Origin: Phycomyces blakesleeanus NRRL 1555(-)
Lineage: Eukaryota; Mucoromycota; Mucoromycetes; Mucorales; Phycomycetaceae
Length of the DNA: 64,000 nucleotides
Direction of reading: 5' to 3'
Assembly: GCF_001638985.1 (NCBI RefSeq)
Contig: NW_017265137.1
Span: 62,001-126,000 of the forward strand
Part shown: positions 9,603 to 21,913 of the stretch, one piece after another
Position numbering within the stretch: the stretch's first letter is position 1
How the letters are laid out: every line of letters begins with the position of its first letter
Translations under genes and position numbers: made by a program
Notes under the pieces: generated by a model
The model's database searches: none
What the model was told of the DNA's origin: nothing
What the model saw: the letters and a program-made list of their open reading frames with translations, nothing else

Positions 9603-11577
9603 ATGGGTAGTGGTCTATCTCGATCAAGCCAAACGTCTAGTGTTAGGCGTTCTCATCGCAACAAACCAGCGCGTGATATTTATCCCGAAAAACGTACATC
9701 GACAGCACAAGGACAACGGATAGTCGAAGGCCGTATTTATCATTCTGAACAAGACAGCAATTATCCTCTCCCTATGGACGACCGAGAAATCGATAGACTC
9801 CACGAAGAACACTTTTTGACAAAGGAACTCTTGGGATGGTAAAGAACGAAAGCAGAAATAAAGCACCATTTTTATTTTCTTTTCATTCATATTATTTTAA
9901 CCCAAAAAAAGAAATCTTTTAAATAATAATAATTACAGTAATAACAGCAATAGCAGCTATAGCAGCAATAGCAGCAATAGTACGTAATCTTATTAGCAGC
10001 ATTGATTTCTATTGGTGAACTTGTAATGAAATATATATAATTGTAAATTTTTTTTTATTCTTTAGTAATATCATGAGGGAGGCCACAAAGAGACTTGATT
10101 TTCAGGGCGGTGAATTACACATTTTGGATGTCTGCTGTGGTCCAGCAACATGGCTTTGTCAGACCAGTCTCGAATACCCCAATTGCCATTTCTCCGGTGT
10201 AGATATGTCTACTATGTGGCCCCAAATCATCCGCCCAGTCAACCTGAGTTTTACTAGAGCTAATGTTTTACATGGACTACCTTATCCAGATCAATATTTT
10301 GGTAAGTTTTAGTAAATCATTCAATGTCTGTCTACCGCTAATTATTAATCATTTTTTTTTCTCTATTACAGATTTTGTACAGTTGAGGTAACATATCATT
10401 ATTATTATATAAGAAATTTTCTTTATTTCTATCTTCACCCTACCCCCCCTTTTTTTTCCCCTCTGTGCGTCTTTTAGTGTTTGCACGACTGTAGTACAAC
10501 AAAGCAGCACTGGTGGAATAAGTACTTATATACGTCTTGTTCTTTATTTGTACAGATTTGTCGCACTTGCCTTCAAGTCAGATGAATGGACCCGGGTTAT
10601 ACTGGAAATCAAAAGAGTTTTGAAAGACGGAGGAATGTTTCAGTGCATTGACCTTGATATGACGGTGAGAACCTTAACAAATATACTACACACTGGTACA
10701 GCTGCTACCACAAGAGATTCTTACTCTGCAAATATATAGATATCAAAAGGAGGAAGTGATATTTACTCTGCAACATCAGAAGGTTTGTGATTTTTATTTT
10801 AAGTATATATATACATACGAAAAGAGAGATAGAGATTGATAGAGATTATCACAGGTTGTGGGATCAATGAATGATCTTTTCCCTTTTCTTTTACATATTT
10901 ATATATTTATATATATTATATGAAATTGTACTAATGATTATATATACATCGTTTGCTACTTTTCTTCTTCTTCTTTATTAGAGACAAAAGTACATCCAGA
11001 AGATGAATTTTCAAGAAAGAAAGATACCGTGGCATCTTTACTGCACGATATCAAAACCGAAGTATCAAAATGTAAGCTTGCCCTTTTTTTTTTTTGGCTT
11101 TTAATATTATTATTATGACTGTAGAATTGAAAATTGTATTCTATAAATTCTGCCTCCAAATTTTTTTGATCCAACCTAAAGAAGTGGATTTTCATATTTC
11201 TTTAATTATATATTTATATGCTTATCCATCTCTTTATATCCATGTGTGTGTCCTTAGTCGATAAGTTTTGTGTTCTAAAGGGCCTAGACAAGGCATCAGG
11301 TGCAAAGATTGATATGATGCTTAGTGATGCCAGAATGACCATTTTGCAAAGCGAATATCGAGAAATCCCATTAGGTTGGGGTGGCCTGATTGGTGATGCA
11401 TACTACAATGTCTATGAGGCTACTTTGGAAGGAATTGCTCCTCTTATGCGACAATCGTTTGACAACCCATCGTCTCCTGAACCCTCGGCGGTCTGTGCAC
11501 CAAAGAAAGATATGATGAACACCAAGAGTTTCATTGGTCTCTATGCCTTTTTAGCCCAGAAACCACTGGATGACTAG
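9603..11577 (+). CDS. SAM-dependent methyltransferase, class I (UMTA/LaeA-like)
   Basis: Seven exons (9603-9838, 10066-10301, 10372-10387, 10556-10664, 10740-10782, 10982-11071, 11258-11577) give 349 residues. Motif I is ILDVCCGPATWLC, followed by the acidic strand end SGVDMS, a post-motif pocket (RANVLHGLPYPDQYFD), and then RFVALAFKSDEWTRVILEIKR with KDGG and CIDLDM. This order is typical of the Methyltransf_25/UMTA-type fungal enzymes related to LaeA. The substrate is unknown. The N-terminus MGSGLSR fits the N-myristoylation pattern (Gly2, Ser6, then Arg), suggesting membrane attachment. Exon 3 is only 16 nt and is supported by frame continuity (DFVQLRF across three exons). Exon 5 (43 nt) is the least certain join. 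The C-terminus ends FLAQKPLDD. No biosynthetic partners lie nearby. Confidence 0.88.
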
Positions 11578-12382
11578 AAAGAGAAGAAGAAGAAGAGAAA
11601 GATATATAAAGAAATGCCTTCTTTTTTATTATTATTACTACTATTACTACTTTATACCTCTTCTACCTCTACATTCACATCTTCTCCTTCATTTCTTTCT
11701 CTTCACTAGCCCTTTCCACACTCCCTCATTCAAAAAAAAAGGGAATCTTATTTCTCATTTGTATTCCGTTGTTTATATCTCTTTCGTCTTCTTCTTCTTC
11801 TTTTTCTTGTGCACTCTCTCACTATCAATCTCAATTTCAATCTTACCCATTCACACTAACTAACCAACTCACTCAATATCACTTGCACGCTCTGTTGATT
11901 CTATATAGCCTTCTCTTTCTATTCAATTTGCATATCCTTTTTTTCCCCCTTTTCTTTGCCTTGTTTTACATACTCCTCTCCCACATTAAAAAAAAATCCC
12001 AAAAAACTTAATGATTTATTTATACCCCCTCCCCCCAAAAGAAACATTTACTCATTTGGTCACATTTGATTATTAGAAGAAGAAGCAGGAGAAGCAAAAG
12101 AAGAAGGAGAAGAAGGGAAAGAAAATCAAAATTCAGTGAGAATTCCCACTGCTATTATGATTGGGATAGTAATTATGATTATGATTATGGTTCTAATTAA
12201 CCAAAAACAAACAAACAAACAAACAAACAAACAAACAAACGATAGTAATAATAATTTAACTTTGACAAGACAAAATCAATTAAGCTTGGTATTGTGTAAA
12301 GTGTAAAATGGAAAGTTTAAAATGTGTAATTCTCACAGTAATTATTTATTATATTATATTATATTATATTATATTTATTTGT
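11578..12382. other. Convergent 3' intergenic region with AAAC repeat
   Basis: This region lies between the 3' ends of the methyltransferase (+) and the TIA-like gene (-). It is pyrimidine-rich for its first 400 bp, then carries an (AAAC)n microsatellite at about 12203-12240 and an (ATATT)n run near 12350-12375. I see no gene. Confidence 0.6.
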
Positions 12383-14887
12383 TTATTGAGGAACAGAGGC
12401 TCGGTTTTCATAATACTGAGGATAAAAAGGATCCCAATTAGGTTGACCAGACGATTTGTTGGTTTCTGATCCTGTTACGGCTGCTAGATTAGTAGTAGTG
12501 GTTGGAACTCTAGTGGCTGGTACAACAACTACAGATGCAGGAGCAGGAGCAGGCCCAGAAGTTGTTACTGTAGCTGTAACTGTAACTGTGCGTGGTTGGG
12601 TGTGGCTGTATCTGTAACTGTAACTGTGGCTGTAGCTGTAGGTACATTCCCAGCTGCAGATAAAGTTGTAGGTGCAGCTAAAGGTACAGATGCTGGTGTT
12701 GAGGTGTGTGCATGTGAGTACCCATTGGCTGGGGTAGATTGATTGTAGATTGATTGACGGTTATTGTTATTGTTATTGTCATCTCTAATTTGTGGTCTAC
12801 TACGGCCCCATGACAACTAATTACAATATATCCACAGACACAAATATTATTTAATATATATTGTAATTCATTATAGAGACAAACCTTGGCAGGGCGACCG
12901 TGAATAACGATTCCTTGAAGAGAAACAATGGCAGCAGCAGCACTTGTGTGACTCTCCATTCTACACAATTAATTTAGATTTCCAAAAAAAAAAATTATAT
13001 ACATTGGATGGTTGGTTGGTTGATTTGAATTAACAACGAAGCAGTAAATAAATTTACCTTAGAAAAGCAAAACCACGCTCAGGTTGGAGACGGATCTCTG
13101 TAACCTGACCATATGACTGGAAGAATGGTAACAAGTCTTGCTCTACTCAAGTAAAGGGGGGAAGTCAGATATTACACACACGCATAGATATCTATATGTA
13201 TATGTATATTTAGTTACCAGTTTTTTTTTACAACTTACGCTGTGTGTAGGGAACAATGTTTCCAACATATACTGTGGTGTTGTTTACGGGCGATTCATTT
13301 AACACCTTTTCATAATTGGCTGATAATGGTCCTGTGATTAATCCTAATGATAACAAGCACCAATAACAATATCACATTCTTTATTAATTATATGATTCAA
13401 AAAAAACACTCTCTAAAATGTATGTATATATGTATACAATTATCTGTACTTACTCTGTGGTCCCTGGTTCTTTTGGTTAGCCCAATTGACACGAATAGCT
13501 CTAGCTCCAAGGCGCTCTCCATTCATAGTTGCAATTGCTTGTTCAGCTTGAGCACGGTCACGGAAACCTACAAAGCCAAAGCCTCGAGATTGTCCAGATT
13601 GAGGATCCCACATAATACGTGCTTCACTTTTAAATCAGACGCACATATTTTGTTGTTGTTTATGTATGTATAAAAAGAAAATAGAGAGGGATATAGAGTA
13701 GATGGCTTGACGTATTAGTGTGGTGTTATATTGTATGACTGTACTATAAATCAAGGAGCGAGCATAAACATACGTGATACTATCAAAGACACCAAATGCC
13801 TTTGCAAGCATATCATCGTTAACATCACCACTAAGATCGCCAACAAAAACTGCGTGTTGGCTAGTATTGTCTTCCTTTTGGGCTCGCTGGATACCCCAGT
13901 TAACTTTGATCTCCTGTTATTTTGCAAAAGTATGATTAAATATTATAATAGCAATAGCAATAGTACCGATATTGGTAGTAATAAAACTTACGTTGCTAAA
14001 GACCAAACTTCCGTTCATTTTTAATAATGCTTGCTGAGCTGACATTGGGTGAACATATTCCACAAATCCATAACGAGGTCCACTGTGTGTCAGCTAACAA
14101 TTTGGAAATAATATATATATATATACATATATATATTGTGTGTGTGCATCAGTTATAAAAGACCATCATTATAATCATTCATGGATTAGTATCCTCATAA
14201 AATTGAAACAATGTTTTTTTTATAATATAATATAAAATAAGAAAGAAAAAAGAGTTTAATGCCCGTCGAAAATAACATCAAATTCAGGCACAATTTTTAA
14301 TATTTAAATATACAGTAAAGGGTAAAAAATTACAATAAGACAGAGTTATATGGAATAAGCTTTCAGGTTCAAAGAATAATGTATTTAGAGAGAGAGAGAG
14401 AGAAATTTATGGTATAATTTTTGAAATATCATAAAAAATCATCAATAACAAAACTGCAACTTCTTCTTCTTCTTCCTTCCCTTGTTCTTTTCATTCCCGT
14501 TCAATACACAATCAAGAAAAAGATATATATATATATTTTTGATTTGGACCTTTCCAGTTCCACTGTATTTTCTTTCGGTTATCTCTCTCTCTCTCTTTCT
14601 TTAAAGACAGAGCTAATAGTAATACTAGTAGTAATAATTCTCGGAGGGGTTTTAAGTAATTCTATTGACAGTAAAGAAAACAAGAAAAAAGAAACCAAAA
14701 AAAAAGGGAACAATAATAAAAGAAAGAATAAAAAAAAGCAACCTACATTCTTGTCCGAGATCACTTTGGTATTTTTAACTTGACCGAATGGAGAAAACAA
14801 TTCTGCGAGTGTAAGTTCAGTTACACGGGGATCAAGGTTGCCGATGTAAAGCAGAGTAGGTTCGTCTGGTGTTGTGAGATTTTGCAT
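12383..14887 (-). CDS. Three-RRM RNA-binding protein, TIA-1/Pub1 family
   Basis: Nine exons are proposed: 14887-14747, 14093-13992, 13913-13774, 13626-13454, 13343-13239, 13142-13058, 12960-12885, 12816-12722 and 12677-12383 (403 residues). RRM1 has LLYIGNL and RYGFVEYV. RRM2 has AVFVGDL and RGFGFVGF. RRM3 has TVYVGNI and RGFAFLRM. RRM2 ends with the TIA/Pub1-type IRVNWANQ, and RRM3 is followed by KLSWGR. The C-terminal exon is a Tyr/Ser- and Thr/Pro-rich low-complexity region ending WDPFYPQYYENRASVPQ. The family binds U-rich mRNA, regulates splicing, stability and translation, and assembles in stress granules. The last intron (44 bp, donor GTACTC, acceptor CTTTAG) is needed to reach this C-terminus. 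Without it the frame stops at 12565, giving 357 residues. Intron 1 is long (653 bp). Confidence 0.9.
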
Positions 14888-16799
14888 TGGAAGTCGATGA
14901 TCGCTTTGTAGGATCTATACACATTAAGACTTGCCTTGTTGGCTTTTTTTTTTGACAAGGTACTCCACACGTCACCTGGCGGATATTAAAGTGCATAAAA
15001 AAAAGTAAAATCCGCAATATATATATATCTACTTTATTCAAAATGAAAATGTGTATGTGTGATCCCTCAGATCATATATATTCATACATACATATACATG
15101 GATCTTCTCTCTCTTTCACTCTCGATTCTATTTACACCAATTCACAAGACTCTTTACAATTTTTGAGGAATTTATGAGTTAAAGAACTACGAGGCAAATT
15201 AGATTACTCAATGGTTGAATAAGAAAGAGAATAGCGTGCCCATATATATATATATATGTATTACCCAAAAAAGAAAAAGAAGAGTATAAATAAAATGAAG
15301 GATCGGCTAAGATTTTATATGTAGTAAGCTTTAATTCCAAACATGTTAATTGATATAAAAAAGAAGAAGAAAAAATACAAGTAACACCAGATATTACACC
15401 ATTACTTTTTTTTTCTGTTTTCTGTCTAATGGTTAAAATTGTCAAAAGTGTAAATTATAAGAGTTAATTCTTGGCTTTTATTTTTTTGTTTGTAAAGATA
15501 TTGATCAGCATCCCACAATAGCCAATGATTTGCGTGTGATTGAAAAAGAATCATGATTAACAAATTTTGGTTTTTATTAATTTAATATTCTTTTTAAAAT
15601 AAATGAATAATTAAGAAATAAAGGTGTATCTGATTAGAAATAGTTGAAGGATCCAAGGCGTTGGAATTATCACATGATAAAATAAGAACTTGAACTTCTA
15701 TTAAAACCTGGGAAATTCAAGCTTGTAAATATAATTACAAATTACAAAGACTACACCAATCGAACCCATCATTTTAACCAAGAAATTTTCTCTTTTTCAA
15801 TTCTCTTGAATACAAACAATTCCCACGCAAGTCTCACCCAGATATTTACTAATATTTCAATGTTTCCATGACAATAGATGCCTACCTCAGACGACTGAAA
15901 ACATCTGGAACTAAACACCGATAGCCTGTTTCCTTGCGAGCTATTCCCACAGAATTCTTTAGCATAAATAAAGCTAATATAATTATCTACACTTGAGTTT
16001 TGTTTTTGGATAGCTTTTGGTTGTACAAGCACAGATCAGCCCTAGATTCTTTGTGCTTATTTAATATATACGTAGATATATATATATATATAGAGAAATA
16101 GTGAACTACCCGGGAAATTCCAGTTGACTTTAATCAGTACCATCTTGTTCATTTTAGTAATGTATTCTCATTCTTTATTAAAATAACAGCATGCTTACTT
16201 TTCTAGGAACTATAGACATGGAAACTAATCTACTAACAATCAGTGCTACTCTCAAAGTAGCAAAACCAAACTCCTCAGGAGATCGATAAAGCCCATCGAT
16301 ACATGCTTTCGTCAACTAAAGTGTATCATAGTAGATTTGTGTATTACTACAATATACCGTACGGAATCACCAATTTATACATATATATAAACATGCAATT
16401 CTAGTGGTGCCGCTAAATTGCCTATATAAAATTACTATTTTTACATCTGTAGACAATCTATGTCTATTGTAATTTCTTGAACGTAAAATATTCTCAGGAC
16501 CGACGTTTTTTTTTTTACCTTCTGGCTGTTATAAAAAACAATCTATATATTTTTTATATTTTATAAAGAGCAGCTTTTATTGGACACTACATCATAAGAT
16601 TATTTTGTATAATTAAGAATCATTGACTTTTATTTACAGAAAGATTCATTTAATATGTGCTTATTTGTGGATATTTAGATTCAATATCAAATTTTATTAG
16701 ATAACAAACACTTGTTATATAGTTATATTTTATAAAAAATAAACATTTATCTTTAAAATGTATTCAATATATCCCAAAAGTAAAAATAGTAAAGTTTTT
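14888..16799. other. AT-rich gene-free region
   Basis: These 1.9 kb lie upstream of the TIA-like gene. The proximal part (about 14888-15180), with CT-rich and (TA)n stretches, is its presumed promoter. The rest is very AT-rich with homopolymer runs. Open frames near 15179-15445 and 15769-16032 have no recognisable domains and no splice-consistent neighbours, so I call no gene. Confidence 0.55.
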
Positions 16800-17900
16800 T
16801 TTTCTCAAGACCTGCGCTTGAAGATCGATCCACTCAAGTTTACACCCAAGCTTCTCAACAACCCTCATTCCTGACTACTCGGCATGGCATCAAATTTACC
16901 ATGACGGCAAAGTATCGGTGAAATGGTTTGATGCCAAACTGTTCAAGATAGATGTCTGAGACACCCAAGTGGGACAACATAGCATTTACTTAGACACCTT
17001 AACTTTGCTTCGGGTTCTTCCCTCATGTTCAGTTCTGTTTACCAGAGCGCGGGTTACAAGTGTCAAAGACTAAGCAGAGAAGAACTTGAAACGTACAGAG
17101 ATCATTTCAACAGGAAGCAGTAAAATACAGGCGATTGTGTTGGAATCTACCTGCATTACCTCATGTCCAGATGCTCAACGAATTTAAAAACTCTATGCAT
17201 CCAGGTGATACACCCTTATACTTGCACCTTTCTGTGACAATCTTGACATGCCTCGAAAGACAAAATCTGAAGTGCCAATATCCAACGTCCTAAGAAAATG
17301 GCATAAAGCTACCTCTGCGTTACTCAGTCTCCTTCATGTTATGTGCCGCACAACACAGAAAAACTGACGTGGATTTCATCCAGCTTCCGCCTTCATATGA
17401 CTGGCTCAGGAAGATCTTTAACACCAGGTATGCTCTACACTAAGAGATACTTTCCCTGACGGTACTTGTGATCAGTTGGTTTTTTAAAAATATATTTAGT
17501 CTTCGATGAAACTTTTCACTGGGATTAGGGAGTTTGTAAAAACAACCCGACTCGTTGGAAGCTGCTTAACACAAAGACAAGAACTCAAGACAAGGTGAGT
17601 TGATTGCACCCTCCAACAACCTTTTCCAGGGGAGTGAGGGCTACTGACTTGTTGGTATATCTGGAAAAGCAGTTCACTAGTTCACAATTCAGGGCAGTCA
17701 AAATACTACATCGGTTCAAACTTTGGAGCTTTTCCATCTCAAACAATAAAGTCCAATACGAAATCCCATTTTGGTTTCTTCTCCTCTGCACTAAATGCAG
17801 GTAAATTCGTGCAAGATACAGACCACTTTTAGGCCATAGTACCTTGAGCGAATTCAAAGGCTAGACTAGCCAAATAGTGCAGTGTACTCAATATAAAACC
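16800..17900. pseudogene. Less AT-rich decayed coding or transposon relic
   Basis: Base composition here is visibly less AT-rich than in the flanks. Short protein-like stretches appear in different frames, all interrupted by stops: HQIYHDGKVSVKWFDAKLFK near 16890 and NLPALPHVQMLNEFKNSMHP near 17150 on the plus strand, and VALTPLEKVVGGCNQLTLS near 17600 on the minus strand. No frame is open beyond about 90 codons. I see no terminal repeats. It looks like an old mutated gene or transposon fragment. I cannot name the family or settle the strand. Confidence 0.4.
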
Positions 17901-19764
17901 AGAATCTCATATTAAGACAAGCCCTATAAATAAGGCGTCTACAATGAGGGCATTGAAAATGAACCCAAAGACTCATTGTTAAAGATCATGATATACACAT
18001 CTTGCATTAAAATGTTTACGTATATTCTTTTTGATATATCGTGACCGATAGAATACGGGGTATTTATGGATCACTGCAAAAGTAGAAATAGAAGAAAAAA
18101 TAGAGTATAAAGTTAATATATCTATCGTGTCAAAGTGTATGTGTGTTTATTTACCTAACCGATAATCGCAAAGGGCTTAAAAAGTACTGGTGCTTAAAAG
18201 CAAAACGAGACTAGAAACGGGACATTGGACACTGTGATAAAAAAAAGAAAACATAGAATCATAATTAGTGTGTTGATCGTCTCAAAGTGTGTGTGCTTGT
18301 GTGTGTGTGTCTGTATAACATTTTAGTGAAACATATTGAAACATTCTACTTCCAAGTTTATAATTTATCACATAATTTATAGAATTTGTATTTTTTATCA
18401 GCCCGTATACAAAGCACTATTATCAAATGTGTAAAGTATAGAAACTATGAGATGTAATATATTGGTTGGTACGGTTGAAGATGCACCTTTATTAGAAAGT
18501 AGAATTTAGAGAAGAAAGGGTGATCAGATCAATACTCATAACATTCGGGACAGCTAGCAGTGCTCTTCGGATAAAGAAGAAAATGTATGTGATGGATAAA
18601 CTTTATTCAATTGATTCTATTAGGTTTGTATAGATTTCTTAAATAAGTTTATTGTGGGTGAATGGAATACTTTGTATAATAATAGTAATTTGGGCATAGG
18701 TACTTAAATAACAGTATGAACAAAATAGCAAATATTTGAAAATAGCTTTGGTAAGAATAAAAATAGGGTATAATTTGGCTGTCGTGAAAGAAAAAATAAG
18801 AAGAAAACTTGACATAAAGCGAAATGAAAAAGCGATTCTGTGGCTAAAACATACTAGCCATATAAGAAAGAATCCTATGATAGTGACCAAAAAACTGATC
18901 CTGTTCAAAATTTAGCCATGTCACTTGACAGCACTATACAATACTTTTCAGCAATAAAAAGTCTGGGAATGTGTAATTGCTTTACATTAAACATATAATA
19001 TTACTTAAAGAAAATATAGCTCATTATTCTAAAGATGCGTAGACTAAGAGATATGATAATTTCACAAGATTCATTGAGACAAATGTCCTGAGACATGACA
19101 TATATAAAAGTAATGGTCTTGAAAGATGTTACTATTAGTAAACATATGTCTAAAAGTAAAAAAAGTTTTGTATCAATATTTCAAGTAGATGTTTCGATTA
19201 ACTTCAACTTAAAGGGGTGTATTATTATTACTTAGAACCTCTAAAAGTATTTAAGTACCATATTTTCTTCTACCCTGTAACTAAATTCTCAAAAACAGTG
19301 AGGATCTGATATGTGTAGTTTTGATCTTCAAACTAGAGTAATAGGGAAGAAACATTCAATATATACTTTTAGATTTACTAACAAATGTTTCTGTATGTGC
19401 TTCTTTGTATATATAAGCTTTAGAGGTAAAAAGGTCTATGTTTAATAAATATCGATTTGAATAAAACAAAAAGCTAGAAATTAACAGCATATTTAATTCA
19501 GATGATCCACAATTTCTATCAGAAGAATATTGACATATGTATGTATATTATATTTATTTTAATTATGATTTATTACAATGCAAAAGTGTGAAAATACTCA
19601 ACACATGTGCGCGTGAAGCTCATAACATTTTTTGGGTAAATGAGTGCCTCATATTAGTTATATTTTTTAAGAGTGATTAGAAAGGTATAAAGAGAGAGGG
19701 GGTAAATGGGAATTTGATCAAAGTTAATTTTTTTTTTAAAAAAAAAAGATTATATGTGCAAATA
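17901..19764. other. AT-rich gene-free region
   Basis: Nothing gene-like is visible in this 1.9 kb. It contains GTGT-rich patches near 18130 and 18290 and many AT runs. The minus-strand frame at 18639-18908 is hydrophobic by composition only. It ends in the 3' flank of the F-box gene. Confidence 0.55.
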
Positions 19765-21648
19765 TTATATTTCTTTGGCCTCGATATTAACACAAACTCG
19801 ATCGATGTAGTATAATCGTACATATCCACACCGCATTCGGGCACAACCTTTTGGAATGTCACTTCTCCAAAACCTTTGCAAGACTAACCCACCAGAATAT
19901 CGTTTTCGGCGACTATGTACAGTTTCTGGATTTTCGGGTACAATAATATTTGAAGCAAATGATTTCTTGATGGCTTGACCGTCTTTATAGCTGAGTATAG
20001 ACATCTTTCTCGGTTTATATATGTCCTCTTTATCATGATAGAAGTGTGCCCATATCATAGTCCCATCAGGTCCTGGTATTCTTTTGTAAAACTCTGGGAT
20101 TTCTCTAAGGTTAGGATTGTTGTACTGTGGAAAACGGACTAGTCGTTCTACAACAAACAAATTTGTTGGACTGTCTTCATCAAAGCTTCCGGTTTCAGTA
20201 GTAACAAAGAATCTGACTTGGTTGAATAGTAATGATTGAAAATGCGTGTACGACATATCCATGTATACTTTGTATGCTTTTGTACTATTTTTTTCAACAA
20301 TATCCAAGTCGTATAAGAGCATAACCACTAGGTCCCTGCATCGATAGGAAATATATTTGAATATGACAGAATCTGCTATTGCATCTTGAAGTTGAAGATT
20401 CCGTAGCCCATGTAGTTTTTCGGTTCTGGCATAAGGTGAACTTAGAGTAATAAATTCTCCTTTCATATGTAGATGGGTCAAAGATGGGAAGCTATCCAGT
20501 ATTTTGTCGATATTGACCGTGGAATTGAAGATGTTGATCCTTAGATATTTTAGGTGAGGAAATATTTGAAAAGCTGGTAATTTGTAGGATTCAAGACAAC
20601 CAGGAGATGTGATTTCAATATGTAGACTTTCGAGTGAGGCTGGAAATGAATTCATAAGTTCGACTCCAACAGTTACTGGGTTCTCTAAGAGATCTCCAGA
20701 AACTTCTACATTGCATTTCAAGTTTGAAACCGATTTAAACAGATCTTTGTAAATTACACAAAGTAACTGGAAGGAATCCCTTGACGCTATATCATGAGTA
20801 ATATCAACTTTGTTCAGATGAGATAATACATGGGTATTGTTCTTTAACAGCATCATTGTTTCATTGTCTGATACACTGAGGTCAGGCATACGTACTCCCA
20901 GTTTAGGACTTGATAATATGCTTTCAATATTTGGATATTTTAAAGAAATATAATATAGCCATCCAAAATTCATGATATGTCGTCGTAATTCCAAAAATCT
21001 CAGGCGGCTTGCTGGCGAGATGTTGATCATCATTTTAATGTTATCTAGTGGCGTACTGATTAATCTAATGTCCAAAGACAAGCTCTCAAGTTTTGGCAGT
21101 ACACAGTGAATATCTTCGAGTGTTTCCCATGTGTAGTAATGTGTGTCTTTGGTGCAATATTCCGTGAAATCCAGTCGCTTTAGATTAGGTAAGAGGACTA
21201 GAAGCTCAAATAATTTATCTTCTGGTTCGTTTTTATCCATGCACATGATTGCCATTTTAAGCTCTACAAGAGAGCTCCAATTTTTCCAATTGCTGGTTGT
21301 ATTGAGGACATCTGGGTCCAAGCTACCAAAACCGGCTCTGAAAATGAGAAGTTTTTGGAAATAGCTTTGAAGTTGAGACAGTTGCTCATTAGTCAGAAGG
21401 AGACTTGATTTTAGAGTAAGATCTCGAACACGGTTTCCATTGTTTTTATAAGCGTTTTCTTGAGTTATTGGTGGATTGAGGATAGCGACAACTTTTTCTT
21501 CACTGACTATCTCTATGCTGTACCAAAGAGAGTGTTGAAATGCTTTGGACCATGACTTGCATACTGTGGTGCAGGTGAATCTTTGTCTTTGGGTCATAAA
21601 CGATGCCGTCATTGCGAGAATTTCAAATGGGAGTAAAGTTGCTAACAT
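19765..21648 (-). CDS. F-box protein with LRR-like repeats
   Basis: This is a single-exon gene of 627 residues. Residues 1-45 match an F-box: LLPFEILAMTASFM, then RFTCTTVCKSWSKAF, then LWYSIEI, with the usual Leu-Pro start and the V-C-K-x-W signature. The remainder has repeating Leu-rich units (LKRLDFTEY, LESLSLDIRL, LKYLRINIF, LTHLHMKGEF) typical of degenerate F-box/LRR proteins, from about 100 to 450. F-box proteins bind Skp1 and act as substrate receptors of SCF ubiquitin ligases. The substrate here is unknown. Such single-copy or lineage-specific F-box genes are numerous in Mucoromycota. It stands alone between gene-poor regions. The start codon is the first Met and sits directly before the F-box, so the N-terminus is well supported. 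Confidence 0.85.
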   Translation of the reverse strand: MLATLLPFEILAMTASFMTQRQRFTCTTVCKSWSKAFQHSLWYSIEIVSEEKVVAILNPPITQENAYKNNGNRVRDLTLKSSLLLTNEQLSQLQSYFQKLLIFRAGFGSLDPDVLNTTSNWKNWSSLVELKMAIMCMDKNEPEDKLFELLVLLPNLKRLDFTEYCTKDTHYYTWETLEDIHCVLPKLESLSLDIRLISTPLDNIKMMINISPASRLRFLELRRHIMNFGWLYYISLKYPNIESILSSPKLGVRMPDLSVSDNETMMLLKNNTHVLSHLNKVDITHDIASRDSFQLLCVIYKDLFKSVSNLKCNVEVSGDLLENPVTVGVELMNSFPASLESLHIEITSPGCLESYKLPAFQIFPHLKYLRINIFNSTVNIDKILDSFPSLTHLHMKGEFITLSSPYARTEKLHGLRNLQLQDAIADSVIFKYISYRCRDLVVMLLYDLDIVEKNSTKAYKVYMDMSYTHFQSLLFNQVRFFVTTETGSFDEDSPTNLFVVERLVRFPQYNNPNLREIPEFYKRIPGPDGTMIWAHFYHDKEDIYKPRKMSILSYKDGQAIKKSFASNIIVPENPETVHSRRKRYSGGLVLQRFWRSDIPKGCARMRCGYVRLYYIDRVCVNIEAKEI

Positions 21649-21892
21649 TGTACGAATGTAAGCAAAATTTACAGATAAGATGAAAGGGGATTTTTAATTA
21701 TCGTTTAACAGAATCTTGGATTTCGTTTTGATTGATGTTTTTAAGAGCTAAAGCAGTCGTGGCCACAAGTCTCGAAAAAGGTATCTGTGAGTTTCACAAG
21801 AAAAAGACAAACACACACAGCTCTAATTGTTGCAGTGTATAAAAGAGGTAGACAGGCGTAAAGGTTTTTATTCTTTTAAGAAAGCAATATTA

Positions 21893-21913
21893 GGGGGGGG
21901 GGGGGGGGGGGGG
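21893..21913 (+). repeat. G21 homopolymer
   Basis: A run of 21 consecutive G lies 245 bp upstream of the F-box start codon in otherwise AT-rich DNA. Such G runs can form quadruplexes, and length errors are common in assemblies. Its length should be treated as uncertain. Confidence 0.8.
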
